DNA of 64,000 nt from Candidatus Moranbacteria bacterium RIFCSPHIGHO2_01_FULL_55_24 (GCA_001786575.1 MFRW01000003.1:1-64000); one strand, 5' to 3'; counted from the stretch's first letter, positions 44,489-51,873 are shown. Program-made: numbers and translations. Notes: a model not told the origin generated them from the sequence alone.

Positions 44489-45226
44489 TTAATTCAAAGT
44501 TGGCTCACCAAAGTATTTTGTTATGACTGACGGATTATCAGACAGCTTTTTAAAGTTTTCTGGCGTGCCAAAATCATAAAAGAACTTGTTGTTCACAATA
44601 CCCCAGATGTTTGGCGCTAATCTCTGCATCGATTCTCTCTCAACATAGAGATCCAAGCCAAGGTCTACTGTTCTCAAAAAAGCTTCTTTCCTGAGAGCAT
44701 AGAAGCCCGTCGTACTGGCCCGCAGTCCGGGAACGCAGTTTTCTGAATCCCACAAGCTCATAACCTTTTTTGATTGAGAGTCAATTTTTACCATCCCAGA
44801 ATTTGGAACATTCTTGCGAGTAGTCACCAAAACAGAACAATGCGCATCTCTCTCTACATGTGTTTCGATGAAATGCCGTAGATTAAGATTCCAAATATTA
44901 TCTGCCGTTAGCAAGAGCGTATCCCTACACTTTACTTGGGATACTCCAACATAAGAGCTCTGCGCCGTACTCTTTGGATACTTTTCTACGACAAGCCTTA
45001 CTGAAGAAGGAAAATTATTTCTAATCTCATCTTCAATCAGCTCGGCCTGAGATACCTGGCTACCGGTTACCACAATATCTGATATGCCGTTATTCAACAG
45101 CCAGAAAATCACATACCGCAGAAACGGAACCCCATCAAACGGCAGAAGACACTTTGGCTTATGTTTACATATATCACCAAGGCGAGTTGCTCGTCCTGAT
45201 GCAATAATAACCGCTGACATATTCAT
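44489..45226 (-). CDS. Sugar-phosphate/alcohol-phosphate nucleotidyltransferase
   Basis: 245 residues. The N-terminus has IIASGRATRLGDICKHKPKC (the GxGxRL...KPK motif of NTP transferases) and LLTADNI with its metal-binding Asp. It resembles RmlA-like, HddC-like or phosphocholine cytidylyltransferases. The start is certain: AGGAGG stands 5 bases upstream. First gene of the AT-rich five-gene operon. It would activate a phosphorylated sugar or alcohol made by the phosphotransferase. Confidence 0.85.
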   Translation of the reverse strand: MNMSAVIIASGRATRLGDICKHKPKCLLPFDGVPFLRYVIFWLLNNGISDIVVTGSQVSQAELIEDEIRNNFPSSVRLVVEKYPKSTAQSSYVGVSQVKCRDTLLLTADNIWNLNLRHFIETHVERDAHCSVLVTTRKNVPNSGMVKIDSQSKKVMSLWDSENCVPGLRASTTGFYALRKEAFLRTVDLGLDLYVERESMQRLAPNIWGIVNNKFFYDFGTPENFKKLSDNPSVITKYFGEPTLN

Positions 45227-45385
45227 CAGAACCTCCTATGAAAGCTCCTACCATAAGCAAGAGTTTGTCTGATCTCAAGTGAACTAGACTCAATAACTTA
45301 TTTTAAAGGTGCAACAAGATACAATACCTTTATTTCGGGCTTTTGTCAATATTGAAATATTACTGTGATATGAAACCTAAAAAAA

Positions 45386-45415
45386 TAAAATCGCCCCTGG
45401 AGAGGCGACTTTATA
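45386..45415 (-). terminator. Small hairpin downstream of the tRNA cluster
   Basis: TCGCC and GGCGA pair around CCTGGAGA, with T-rich sequence on the minus side. The gap 45227-45457 otherwise contains no gene; it holds this hairpin, the stronger one at 45420-45449, and the upstream region of the sugar cassette. Confidence 0.55.
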
Positions 45416-45419
45416 GCAC

Positions 45420-45449
45420 AAAATTCCGCACCCTTGGGTGCGGAATTTT
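45420..45449 (-). terminator. Terminator of the tRNA operon
   Basis: AAAATTCCGCACCC and GGGTGCGGAATTTT form a perfect 14-base-pair stem with a two-base loop, 8 bases after tRNA-Asp. Confidence 0.85.
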
Positions 45450-45457
45450 GTTTAATG

Positions 45458-45531
45458 CGGGAGCGACGGGACTCGAACCCGCGACCTTCTGCGTGACAGG
45501 CAGACGCTCTAACCAGCTGAGCTACACCCCC
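45458..45531 (-). tRNA. tRNA-Asp (anticodon GTC)
   Basis: 74 bases. Acceptor GGGGGTG pairs with CGCTCCC (one G-T and one T-G pair), D stem GCTC/GAGC, anticodon loop CTGTCAC with GTC, T loop TTCGAGT. Discriminator G. The genome does not encode the CCA end here. Last tRNA of the cluster. Confidence 0.95.
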
Positions 45532-45540
45532 ATAAACCGG

Positions 45541-45614
45541 TGACAGGGGTGAGGATCGAACTCACGACCTAGGGGTTATGATTCCCTCGCTCTAACCATC
45601 TGAGCTACCCTGCC
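45541..45614 (-). tRNA. tRNA with CAT anticodon (elongator Met, or Ile2 if modified)
   Basis: 74 bases. Acceptor GGCAGGG pairs with CCCTGTC. Anticodon stem AGGGA/CCCCT has an A-C mismatch next to the loop ATCATAA. It lacks the initiator features, so it is elongator tRNA-Met or the lysidine-modified tRNA-Ile(CAT); the sequence alone does not decide. CCA not encoded (CCG follows the discriminator). Confidence 0.85.
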
Positions 45615-45667
45615 CTGTTGCCTTTTTTTTGAAAAAACAAAAGCCAGAGAACCGGCCCGTTTCTTTG

Positions 45668-45741
45668 TTGCGGGGGGTGGATTCGAACCACCGACCTTCT
45701 GGTTATGAGCCAGACGAGCTGCCAGACTGCTCTACCCCGCT
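45668..45741 (-). tRNA. Initiator tRNA-fMet (CAT)
   Basis: 74 bases. Initiator traits: an unpaired first acceptor position (A1 against A72, where most bacteria have C1 against A72), the A11-T24 pair in the D stem, and GCTCATAACC in the anticodon arm. Instead of the usual three G-C pairs next to the anticodon loop, the first of the three is T29-A41. CCA not encoded. Confidence 0.93.
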
Positions 45742-45768
45742 CTGTTTGTCTATTATATACCGTTTCTG

Positions 45769-45842
45769 TGGGTGATCCAAGATTCGAACTTGGGACCTCG
45801 TCATTATCAGTGACGCGCTCTAACCAACTGAGCTAATCACCC
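45769..45842 (-). tRNA. tRNA-Ile (anticodon GAT)
   Basis: 74 bases. Acceptor GGGTGAT pairs with ATCACCC; anticodon stem CGTCA/TGACG around CTGATAA; T arm intact. Discriminator A. CCA not encoded. Confidence 0.95.
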
Positions 45843-45940
45843 CCGAGACACTAAAAATAGCACTTGGAAAGATACCACGATCCGGGAAAAGAATCAAGAG
45901 GCAGAAGAAAGGATGCCCTATGACAAGCACCTTCTTACCC

Positions 45941-46016
45941 TGGTGGACCCTATCGGATTCGAACCGATGACCTCCGCTTTGCAAAAGCGGCGCTCTACCA
46001 ACTAAGCTAAGGGCCC
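45941..46016 (-). tRNA. tRNA-Ala (anticodon TGC), encoded CCA
   Basis: 76 bases. Acceptor GGGCCCT with AGGGTCC contains the alanine identity pair G3-T70. Anticodon arm CCGCT/AGCGG around TTTGCAA. It is the only tRNA of the five with an encoded CCA. First tRNA in the cluster's reading direction; its first 17 bases double as the end of the GIY-YIG gene and are duplicated at 46311-46328. Confidence 0.96.
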
Positions 46017-46017
46017 A
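46000..46017. repeat. Direct repeat, tRNA-side copy
   Basis: Eighteen bases, AACTAAGCTAAGGGCCCA on the plus strand: bases 1-17 of tRNA-Ala plus one base upstream. Identical to 46311-46328. Confidence 0.9.
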
Positions 46018-46259
46018 TTGCTTATAGTCAAGTCGAGAAACTTTCTTCCTTGTCCCGACTTGAGAAACTTTTCTCTTCTGATTGCAGATACTTTATCTGA
46101 ATATTCTTCTGTATATACTAATATGAAAGGGCTATTTTGTCTCGTAAACTTATTCGATCCTAAGTTATGTTCTTTTAATCGTGACAATGGGTCCTTGCCG
46201 GTATAACCCGTATATCTCTTCCCATTCCTTTGGCTTTTCAATACGTAGACTGTAAACAT
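46002..46259 (-). CDS. Small GIY-YIG nuclease ending inside tRNA-Ala
   Basis: 85 residues. GIY-YIG fold: YVL at residues 5-7, YTG at 16-18, catalytic Arg27 in SRLKEHN and Glu63 in IRREKFLKSG. This is the compact family often labelled a UvrC-domain protein. The last four residues (GPLA) and the stop TAG are read from the first 15 bases of tRNA-Ala. No Shine-Dalgarno site. The nuclease may cut tRNA-gene DNA and so promote its own insertion, as homing endonucleases do; that is an inference. Confidence 0.85.
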   Translation of the reverse strand: MFTVYVLKSQRNGKRYTGYTGKDPLSRLKEHNLGSNKFTRQNSPFILVYTEEYSDKVSAIRREKFLKSGQGRKFLDLTISNGPLA

Positions 46260-46280
46260 ATAGCTGTGCTGACGCTCACC

Positions 46281-46310
46281 CCAGCCGAAGGCTGGTCCGC
46301 CTCTGGCGGA
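46281..46310. repeat. Pair of perfect hairpins bordering the GIY-YIG element
   Basis: CCAGCC-GAA-GGCTGG and TCCGCC-TCT-GGCGGA stand side by side, each a 6-base-pair stem with 3-base loop, and touch the distal direct repeat. Confidence 0.85.
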
Positions 46311-46328
46311 AACTAAGCTAAGGGCCCA
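46311..46328. repeat. Direct repeat, promoter-side copy (tRNA-Ala remnant)
   Basis: Exact copy of 46000-46017. Read on the minus strand it would start a tRNA-Ala but stops after 17 bases. Confidence 0.9.
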
Positions 46329-46353
46329 GATAGTCTATTTGTAAACGCTCATG

Positions 46354-46382
46354 ATTATATCGAGAAAACGCCTCTTTGTAAA
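46354..46382 (-). promoter_or_regulatory. Promoter of the tRNA operon, displaced by the insertion
   Basis: On the minus strand TTTACA (46377-46382) and TATAAT (46354-46359) are 17 bases apart. The predicted start is about 20 bases before the tRNA-Ala remnant, where a tRNA operon promoter should be; the intact tRNA-Ala now lies more than 300 bases away. Confidence 0.8.
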
Positions 46383-46441
46383 GAGAACAATTTGCCAGGA
46401 CAAAAGGCTTGCGCCACAATAGCGGTATCCGAAATACAAAA

Positions 46442-47557
46442 ATGCAGAAGGAGGAATACAAATACTTGAATGCGTTCCGCAGTCTGGCGCCGGTCGGCGA
46501 CAAGACGCTCCGGCTCCTCCTGGAGCGTTTCGGTTCGGCCGAAGCCGCCTGGAAAGCCTCGGCCGTCGATTTCGCTGCGATGCCCGGCATAAGCAAGAGT
46601 GCTGGGGAAGCCCTCGCCAGAAGAGAGACGCTGGTAAACCCCGAAGAAGCCTGGGAGCTCGTCGAGAAGGCGGAGATCCGCATGCTCCGCGAGGATGATC
46701 CGCTCTACCCGCGCGTCCTCCGCGAAATTCCCGACCGTCCCCTCTTCCTCTATGTCCGCGGCAGTTACGATTGGACCAGAGAAAAGCCGGCCATCGCCAT
46801 CGTCGGCTCGCGCAAGTTCACCCACTACGGCGAGCAGGCAGCCGAACGCCTTGCCTACGACCTAGCCCGGGCCGGCTGCGTCATCGTCTCCGGACTCGCC
46901 TTCGGCATAGACAAGATCGCCCATACCGGAGCGCTCCAAGCGGACGGCGAAACGCTTGCCGTCCTCGCCGGCGGGATTGATGATGCCGGGATCAACCCGC
47001 GGAGCCACGTGCCGCTCGGCAAGCGCATCCTCGAGGCCGGCGCCCTCGTTTCCGAATTCCCGCCCGGTACCATACCGCTCCCCGCCTACTTCCCGATGCG
47101 GAACCGCATCATTGCCGGCATCTCCCTGGGTACGCTGGTCATAGAAGCTGCCGAGCAAAGCGGCAGCCTCATCACCGCCCGCCTCGCTTTGGAGTACGAT
47201 CGCGAGGTCTTCGCCGTTCCCGGCTCCATCTTCTCGCCGGCCTCTGCCGGCACCAACGCCCTGCTCCGAAGCGGCGCCAAAGCCGTGACGAACGTCCGCG
47301 ATATTCTCGAAGAATTCCCGCTGTTTTCGGAGTCCGGCAAAACGCCCGGACAGGCGGAAGCGAAGCCCTCTCTTCTCCTCTCGGAAGCCGAAGAGAAAGT
47401 CCTCGCTGCGCTTTCCCACGACCCCCTCCACGTTGACAGGATTATTAAAGCGGCTAGACTGGGAACCATTGACGTACAGTCAGCTTTGACGATGCTCGAG
47501 CTGAAAGGGATTGCCAGAAACATAGGAGGCATGCACTATATACGGCAATACCCTTAA
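46442..47557 (+). CDS. dprA: DNA-processing protein DprA (Smf)
   Basis: 371 residues from the ATG at 46442. GGAGG lies inside the first codons, so a TTG at 46466 is a possible alternative start. An N-terminal SAM-like helical part is followed by the Rossmann-fold DprA core (GSRKFTHYGEQAAERLAYDL, SGLAFGIDKIAHTGAL, GSLITARLALEYDREVFAVPG) and a C-terminal winged helix (about 310-371). It loads RecA on incoming single-stranded DNA during natural transformation, which fits the pilus genes. Ends 27 bases before topA. Confidence 0.94.
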   Translation: MQKEEYKYLNAFRSLAPVGDKTLRLLLERFGSAEAAWKASAVDFAAMPGISKSAGEALARRETLVNPEEAWELVEKAEIRMLREDDPLYPRVLREIPDRPLFLYVRGSYDWTREKPAIAIVGSRKFTHYGEQAAERLAYDLARAGCVIVSGLAFGIDKIAHTGALQADGETLAVLAGGIDDAGINPRSHVPLGKRILEAGALVSEFPPGTIPLPAYFPMRNRIIAGISLGTLVIEAAEQSGSLITARLALEYDREVFAVPGSIFSPASAGTNALLRSGAKAVTNVRDILEEFPLFSESGKTPGQAEAKPSLLLSEAEEKVLAALSHDPLHVDRIIKAARLGTIDVQSALTMLELKGIARNIGGMHYIRQYP

Positions 47558-47584
47558 TTCACCCAACTTTCCTTTCTCTATTAT

Positions 47585-49774
47585 ATGAAGCTCCTCATCG
47601 TCGAATCGCCATCCAAAGCCAAGACTATCGAGAAGTACCTGGATAATGAGTACCGCGTGGTCGCCTCTATCGGGCATATCCGGGACCTCCCCAAAAACAA
47701 CAAGAAGGCCATCGACATCGAGGGCGGCTTCGTGCCGCACTACGAAATCTCCCCCGGCAAGGAGAAGGTGGTTTCGGAACTGAAAAGCCTCGCCAAGAAA
47801 AGCGACGAAGTACTCCTCGCAACCGACCCCGACCGCGAAGGCGAAGCGATCGCGTGGCACGTCGCCGAAACCTGCGGCCTGAAGAAACCGAAGCGCGTCC
47901 TCTTCTACGAGATCACCCCAAGCGCCGTCAAAGAAGCGATGAAGCATCCGCGCGACCTCGACGAACATCTGCGCCGCGCCCAAGAAGCGCGCCGGGTCCT
48001 CGACCGGCTCGTGGGCTATGATCTCTCCGGCCTGATCTGGAAAAAGGTGCGCTACGGACTGTCCGCCGGGCGCGTCCAATCCCCTGCGCTCCATATACTC
48101 GTAACGCGGGAACTGGAGATTCGCGCCTTCAAACCGGAAGCCTACTGGGTGCTCACGGCCGATGTCACGACGCCTAAAGGCGAGCTCATCACGCTCACCG
48201 CGACCGAAGAGCCACGGAACGAAGCACGTGTCGAGGAGATTCTTGCCCTCGGCAAGAAAGGCTCCTGGAAAGTTACCGACGTGAAAGAAACGGAAGTGGC
48301 CAAGCGTCCCCGCGCGCCGTTCACTACTTCTACCCTCCAGCAGGCAGCGAGCTCGCGCCTCGGCTTTTCCCCGAGCCGCACCATGCGCGTGGCCCAGAAG
48401 CTCTATGAGAATGGGCACATCACCTACATGCGTACCGACAGCACCTCTTTGAGCAAAGAGGCTATCGGGACCATCGCCAATGCGGTCGAGAGCGAATTCG
48501 GGAAAGACTCTCTCTCTATCCGCCAATACAAGACCAGGAGCAAGAATGCCCAGGAAGCCCATGAGGCGATCCGTCCGACGCGCGCCGACAAGAAGACTGC
48601 CGGCACCACCGACGAAGAAAAGAAGCTCTATACTCTCATCCGTGTCCGCACGCTTGCTTCGCAGATGAGCGATGCCCGCACGCTCCGCACCAAGATCACC
48701 GCGAATACCGGAGATGAAGGCATGCCGGACTTTACCGTAACCGGCTCACGCCTGCTCTTCGCCGGCTGGCTCGCTCTCGACACGGCCGCTCAAGGCGAAG
48801 ACACGATGCTGCCGAAAACCGCCGCAGGAGAGGCGCTCGCCTTGAAGGATCTCCGTTCCGAAGGCAAAGAAACGCTCCCGCCCAACCGCTACTCCGAAGC
48901 TGGTCTCGTGAAAGAGCTCGAGAAGCGCGGTATCGGCCGGCCGAGCACCTACGCCTCGATCATCAAGACCATCGTCGACCGCGGCTATGTGACCAAGGAT
49001 GGGAAAGCGCTCGTACCCACAGAAACCGGTGAAGTCGTCGACACCTTCCTTTCCGAACACTTCCAAGACTTCGTCTCGGATACCTTCACCGCAGAAATGG
49101 AAAACAAGCTCGACGATATCGCCGAAGGCACGCGCGACTACGAGGAAACGCTCCGCGAATTCTATACCCCCTTCACCAAGGAAGTGAAGTCCAAAGACAA
49201 GCTCGAAAAGATGACGAACCTCGGGGACGCGCCTGAAGGCACCGTCTGCCCCAAGTGCGGAAGCAAGATGATCGTGAAGCTCGCCAAGAACGGCAAGTTC
49301 CTCTCCTGCTCGCGTTTCCCGGAATGCGACGGAGCCCGGACCATAGACGGCAAAGAGCTCGAAGGCCCCAAAGAGACCGGCGAGGCCTGTCCCAAGTGCA
49401 AAGACGGCAAACTCGTGGAGCGCGACGGGCGCTTCGGGCGCTTCGTGGCCTGCTCCAATTATCCGAAATGCAAATACATCAAGAAGGATGAGTCATCGAT
49501 GCCGACCACCGGAGTGAAATGCCCCGTCTGCAACAAGGGCGAGATGGTCGAGCGGCGCGGACGCTATGGCATCTTCTACAGCTGTTCCAACTATCCCGAC
49601 TGCAAGAACGCCATCAAGTCCAAGCCGACCGGAAAACTCTGCGAGTATATCCGCGAGGACAAAGGCGGCAAGCCCTGCGGCGCGCTCATGATGGAGGGAA
49701 CCAAGACGATCCCCGAACGCTGCAGCGACAAGACCTGTCCCAACCACAACCCGCACAAGCTGGAAAAGAAGTAA
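47585..49774 (+). CDS. topA: DNA topoisomerase I
   Basis: 729 residues. Toprim domain with Glu7 (VESPSKAKTIEKYL) and TDPDREGE at 80-87. Catalytic Tyr281 in GHITYMRTDS. Three C-terminal four-cysteine zinc ribbons follow (CPKCGSKM, CPKCKDGK, CPVCNKGE units), then a Cys-containing tail ending in CSDKTCPNHNPH. Relaxes negative supercoils. Its arrangement behind dprA is common in bacteria. Terminator follows. Confidence 0.97.
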   Translation: MKLLIVESPSKAKTIEKYLDNEYRVVASIGHIRDLPKNNKKAIDIEGGFVPHYEISPGKEKVVSELKSLAKKSDEVLLATDPDREGEAIAWHVAETCGLKKPKRVLFYEITPSAVKEAMKHPRDLDEHLRRAQEARRVLDRLVGYDLSGLIWKKVRYGLSAGRVQSPALHILVTRELEIRAFKPEAYWVLTADVTTPKGELITLTATEEPRNEARVEEILALGKKGSWKVTDVKETEVAKRPRAPFTTSTLQQAASSRLGFSPSRTMRVAQKLYENGHITYMRTDSTSLSKEAIGTIANAVESEFGKDSLSIRQYKTRSKNAQEAHEAIRPTRADKKTAGTTDEEKKLYTLIRVRTLASQMSDARTLRTKITANTGDEGMPDFTVTGSRLLFAGWLALDTAAQGEDTMLPKTAAGEALALKDLRSEGKETLPPNRYSEAGLVKELEKRGIGRPSTYASIIKTIVDRGYVTKDGKALVPTETGEVVDTFLSEHFQDFVSDTFTAEMENKLDDIAEGTRDYEETLREFYTPFTKEVKSKDKLEKMTNLGDAPEGTVCPKCGSKMIVKLAKNGKFLSCSRFPECDGARTIDGKELEGPKETGEACPKCKDGKLVERDGRFGRFVACSNYPKCKYIKKDESSMPTTGVKCPVCNKGEMVERRGRYGIFYSCSNYPDCKNAIKSKPTGKLCEYIREDKGGKPCGALMMEGTKTIPERCSDKTCPNHNPHKLEKK

Positions 49775-49779
49775 ACCGA

Positions 49780-49806
49780 AACTCCCCTTTCCGGGGAGTT
49801 TTTTCT
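49780..49806 (+). terminator. Terminator after topA
   Basis: AACTCCCC-TTTCC-GGGGAGTT followed by TTTT, 6 bases after the stop codon. Confidence 0.9.
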
Positions 49807-49826
49807 ACGCGCTGTTTGAAAGATTT

Positions 49827-50660
49827 TCACATTATCCTTCTCAATTCCTTCCACGCCACCAAGAGGACAAGCCAGCCGATCGTCACGAGAACGATCATGG
49901 CTCCGCTTGGAAAAGCGAAGAGTTGCGCCAAGAGAAGTCCGAGAACAGTGCTTGAAAGCGAAAGGAGAAGAGCTATGAAAAACGTTTTCCAGAAGCCTTT
50001 GCCAAGCTGCATCGAAGCGAGGACAGGGATAACCAGAAGCGCTCCAATCATGAGCGATCCGACCATAGAAAGGGCCAGCGTAATGAAAGCGGTCACTGCA
50101 AAGAAAAAAAGAAATTGGAACAAGCCCTTCGATACCCCGCTCACTTGGGCCAATTCTTCGTCGAGAGCCATCATGAAATATTCTTTCTGGTAACGATACA
50201 CCGCTATTCCCAATACCACGAGCATCAGAGCTAGTACACCGATCTGAAGCCACGTCACCTCCGCAATGCTTCCGAAAAGAAAACTCTCGATCCCGCCATG
50301 TTCCTCGCGATCATGAGCGTGCCCACCTTCTTCATGGATGTCCAGAAAAATGATGGAAAGCGCCAGGCTGCCCGAAAGGAAAAGCGCCATAAGCGCATCC
50401 GTCGACGTCTTCCATCTCGTTCTCGCCCGTTCGATTCCGAGGCTAGCGAGAAACGTGGTCGCGAATGCCCCGATAAGCATGGGAATGCGGAAAAGAAGAG
50501 CGAGAGCGATCCCGAGCAGTCCGACATGGGAAAGAGCATCTACCAGAAGAGAGTACCGCCTCGTCACCAGATATAAGCCGATCATCGGAGCAATGGCAGC
50601 AAGAAGCAGGCCTGCGACGAGAATCTTTTGGAAATGAGAATCAAGAAAAATTTCAATCAT
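49827..50660 (-). CDS. Zinc/manganese ABC transporter permease (ZnuB-like)
   Basis: 277 residues, eight or so membrane helices, ABC-3 family. The marks are SHVGLLGIALA near helix 2 and FFFAVTAFITLALSMVGSLMIGALLVIPVLAS in the second half. A His/Glu-rich loop (HEEGGHAHDREEHGG) near residue 110 may bind the metal. It is the third gene in the fur-ATPase-permease run, 9 bases behind the ATPase gene. A substrate-binding protein gene is not adjacent. Confidence 0.9.
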   Translation of the reverse strand: MIEIFLDSHFQKILVAGLLLAAIAPMIGLYLVTRRYSLLVDALSHVGLLGIALALLFRIPMLIGAFATTFLASLGIERARTRWKTSTDALMALFLSGSLALSIIFLDIHEEGGHAHDREEHGGIESFLFGSIAEVTWLQIGVLALMLVVLGIAVYRYQKEYFMMALDEELAQVSGVSKGLFQFLFFFAVTAFITLALSMVGSLMIGALLVIPVLASMQLGKGFWKTFFIALLLSLSSTVLGLLLAQLFAFPSGAMIVLVTIGWLVLLVAWKELRRIM

Positions 50661-50669
50661 ACGCGTGCT

Positions 50670-51395
50670 TTAGTGACGGTGATGAATAACGCGCTCTCCG
50701 TGAGCCAGGATACGATCAAGATCTTCTCCGCTTATTTTCTTGGTTTCAGAATAACCCAAGACCTTTTTGTCCAAGCAGAGAATATGGCGCGTATCACGGG
50801 AAACGACGTCATGATCGTGAGAAACGAGGATAATCGTCATGCCTTTTTCGTGAAGCTTCCGCAGCAGGGTGTACAGATCTTCCTCGTAACTCGTATCGAT
50901 GCTCGTGGTAGGCTCATCGAGAACCAAGAGCTCCGGTTCCGAAACCAGGGCTCTGGCGATAAAGACGCGCTGACGCTCCCCTCCAGACAGCTCTCCCAAG
51001 CGACGGGATGCCAGATGGCCGATGCCGCACAACTGAAGCGCCTCCATAACCGCTGTCATCTTAGAGGGTTTCCGATTACGATCAGCATAGCCGCTTCTTA
51101 CCACCTCGAGCACACTGGCAGGGAAATTCAAATCTCCGCGAAAAACATTCTGCGGAATATAGCCGATTTTCTGCCAGCCGCGAAAAGCATTCAGCGGCTC
51201 GCCGAACAGTTCCACCTCTCCTCCTTGAATTTTCTCCAAGCCCAAGAGAAGACGAAGCAGCGTTGTCTTGCCGCTCCCGTTTCCGCCGAGGATGCCGAGG
51301 TAGTCTCCTTTTTCCACTTCGAAACTCACGTCTTGAAGCGCGCTGATCTGCTGACCATATGAATATGTGAGATGGGAAACTTTTACGATGGTCAT
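50670..51395 (-). CDS. Zinc/manganese ABC transporter ATPase (ZnuC-like)
   Basis: 241 residues from the ATG at 51395; the long upstream in-frame extension overlaps the regulator gene and is not real. Walker A GGNGSGKT at 37-44, Q-loop region GYIPQN, signature LSGGERQR, Walker B LLVLDEPT and switch SHDHD. Powers the ABC-3 permease. 7 bases after the regulator gene. Confidence 0.93.
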   Translation of the reverse strand: MTIVKVSHLTYSYGQQISALQDVSFEVEKGDYLGILGGNGSGKTTLLRLLLGLEKIQGGEVELFGEPLNAFRGWQKIGYIPQNVFRGDLNFPASVLEVVRSGYADRNRKPSKMTAVMEALQLCGIGHLASRRLGELSGGERQRVFIARALVSEPELLVLDEPTTSIDTSYEEDLYTLLRKLHEKGMTIILVSHDHDVVSRDTRHILCLDKKVLGYSETKKISGEDLDRILAHGERVIHHRH

Positions 51396-51402
51396 AGCGT
51401 TA

Positions 51403-51837
51403 TCACATGGAATAAGCGCAAGTCTGGCACAAGCCGAAAAATTCAAGCGAATGGCGGAGGATGGTGAACCGGTGCGCGCGGCCGATAGAGCGCTCCTGAC
51501 GGAGGATCTCCCGCTCATCCAGGTCGATATCCTCGATGCGCTCGCATTCCAAGCATACCAGATGGTGGTGATGCGCGAGAGCGACGCGCTCGTAGTATTC
51601 GCGCCGGCCACCGAGACTGATCGGGCGGATAGCGCCGAGCGCCTCCAGCCGATCAAGATCCCGGTACACCGTCGTCTTGTTGACCATCACTCCTCGCTTC
51701 TCCATGAGCGCGAGTATTTCCGGAGCCGAGAGCGGCTTGGCAGTGGAGTCGAACACATGAGCAAGCGCTCGGCGGGCAGGGGTGAGCCGCACCTTCTGGT
51801 CTTTCAAGAGAGAAATAATGGTTTCTTGTTTTATCAT
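51403..51837 (-). CDS. Fur-family metal regulator, probably Zur-type
   Basis: 144 residues. N-terminal winged helix (VRLTPARRALAHVF; NKTTVYRDLDRLEALG recognition helix), metal site AHHHHLVCLEC with Cys95 and Cys98, and a second pair Cys137/Cys140 for the structural zinc. Because it heads a znuC-znuB operon it most likely senses zinc (possibly manganese). A 19-base palindrome exactly occupies the spacer of its own promoter, implying autoregulation. Confidence 0.92.
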   Translation of the reverse strand: MIKQETIISLLKDQKVRLTPARRALAHVFDSTAKPLSAPEILALMEKRGVMVNKTTVYRDLDRLEALGAIRPISLGGRREYYERVALAHHHHLVCLECERIEDIDLDEREILRQERSIGRAHRFTILRHSLEFFGLCQTCAYSM

Positions 51838-51843
51838 GTTTTC

Positions 51844-51873
51844 ATGTTAATGCAACTAAGTTGCATTTGTCAA
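51844..51873 (-). promoter_or_regulatory. Promoter of the fur-znuCB operon with operator in the spacer
   Basis: On the minus strand TTGACA (51868-51873) and TAACAT (51844-51849) are 18 bases apart. Between them lies the palindrome at 51849-51867. Confidence 0.75.
51849..51867. promoter_or_regulatory. Candidate Zur/Fur operator
   Basis: AATGCAACT-A-AGTTGCATT, a perfect 9-1-9 palindrome that fills the promoter spacer. The 19-base symmetry around a single central base is the usual Fur-family layout. Confidence 0.8.

Larger units (their letters stand above)
46000..46328 (-). mobile_element. Small GIY-YIG element inserted at the 5' end of tRNA-Ala
   Basis: A 311-base unit (one 18-base repeat plus 293 bases) lies between the tRNA operon promoter (46354-46382) and tRNA-Ala. 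It carries the GIY-YIG gene, and two perfect hairpins (46281-46310) that abut the distal repeat. It is AT-rich except for the hairpins. Precise duplication of the tRNA start on both sides and the displaced promoter support insertion. There is no integrase. The mechanism and whether it still moves are unknown. Confidence 0.7.

Noticed and set aside
45541..45614. Second initiator tRNA
   Set aside because: The first acceptor pair is closed and the anticodon stem lacks the G-C run, so it is an elongator-type CAT tRNA.
50670..51656. 328-residue version of the znuC-like protein
   Set aside because: The extra N-terminal 87 residues overlap the regulator gene and are of low-complexity shadow type; the conserved ABC start is at 51395.
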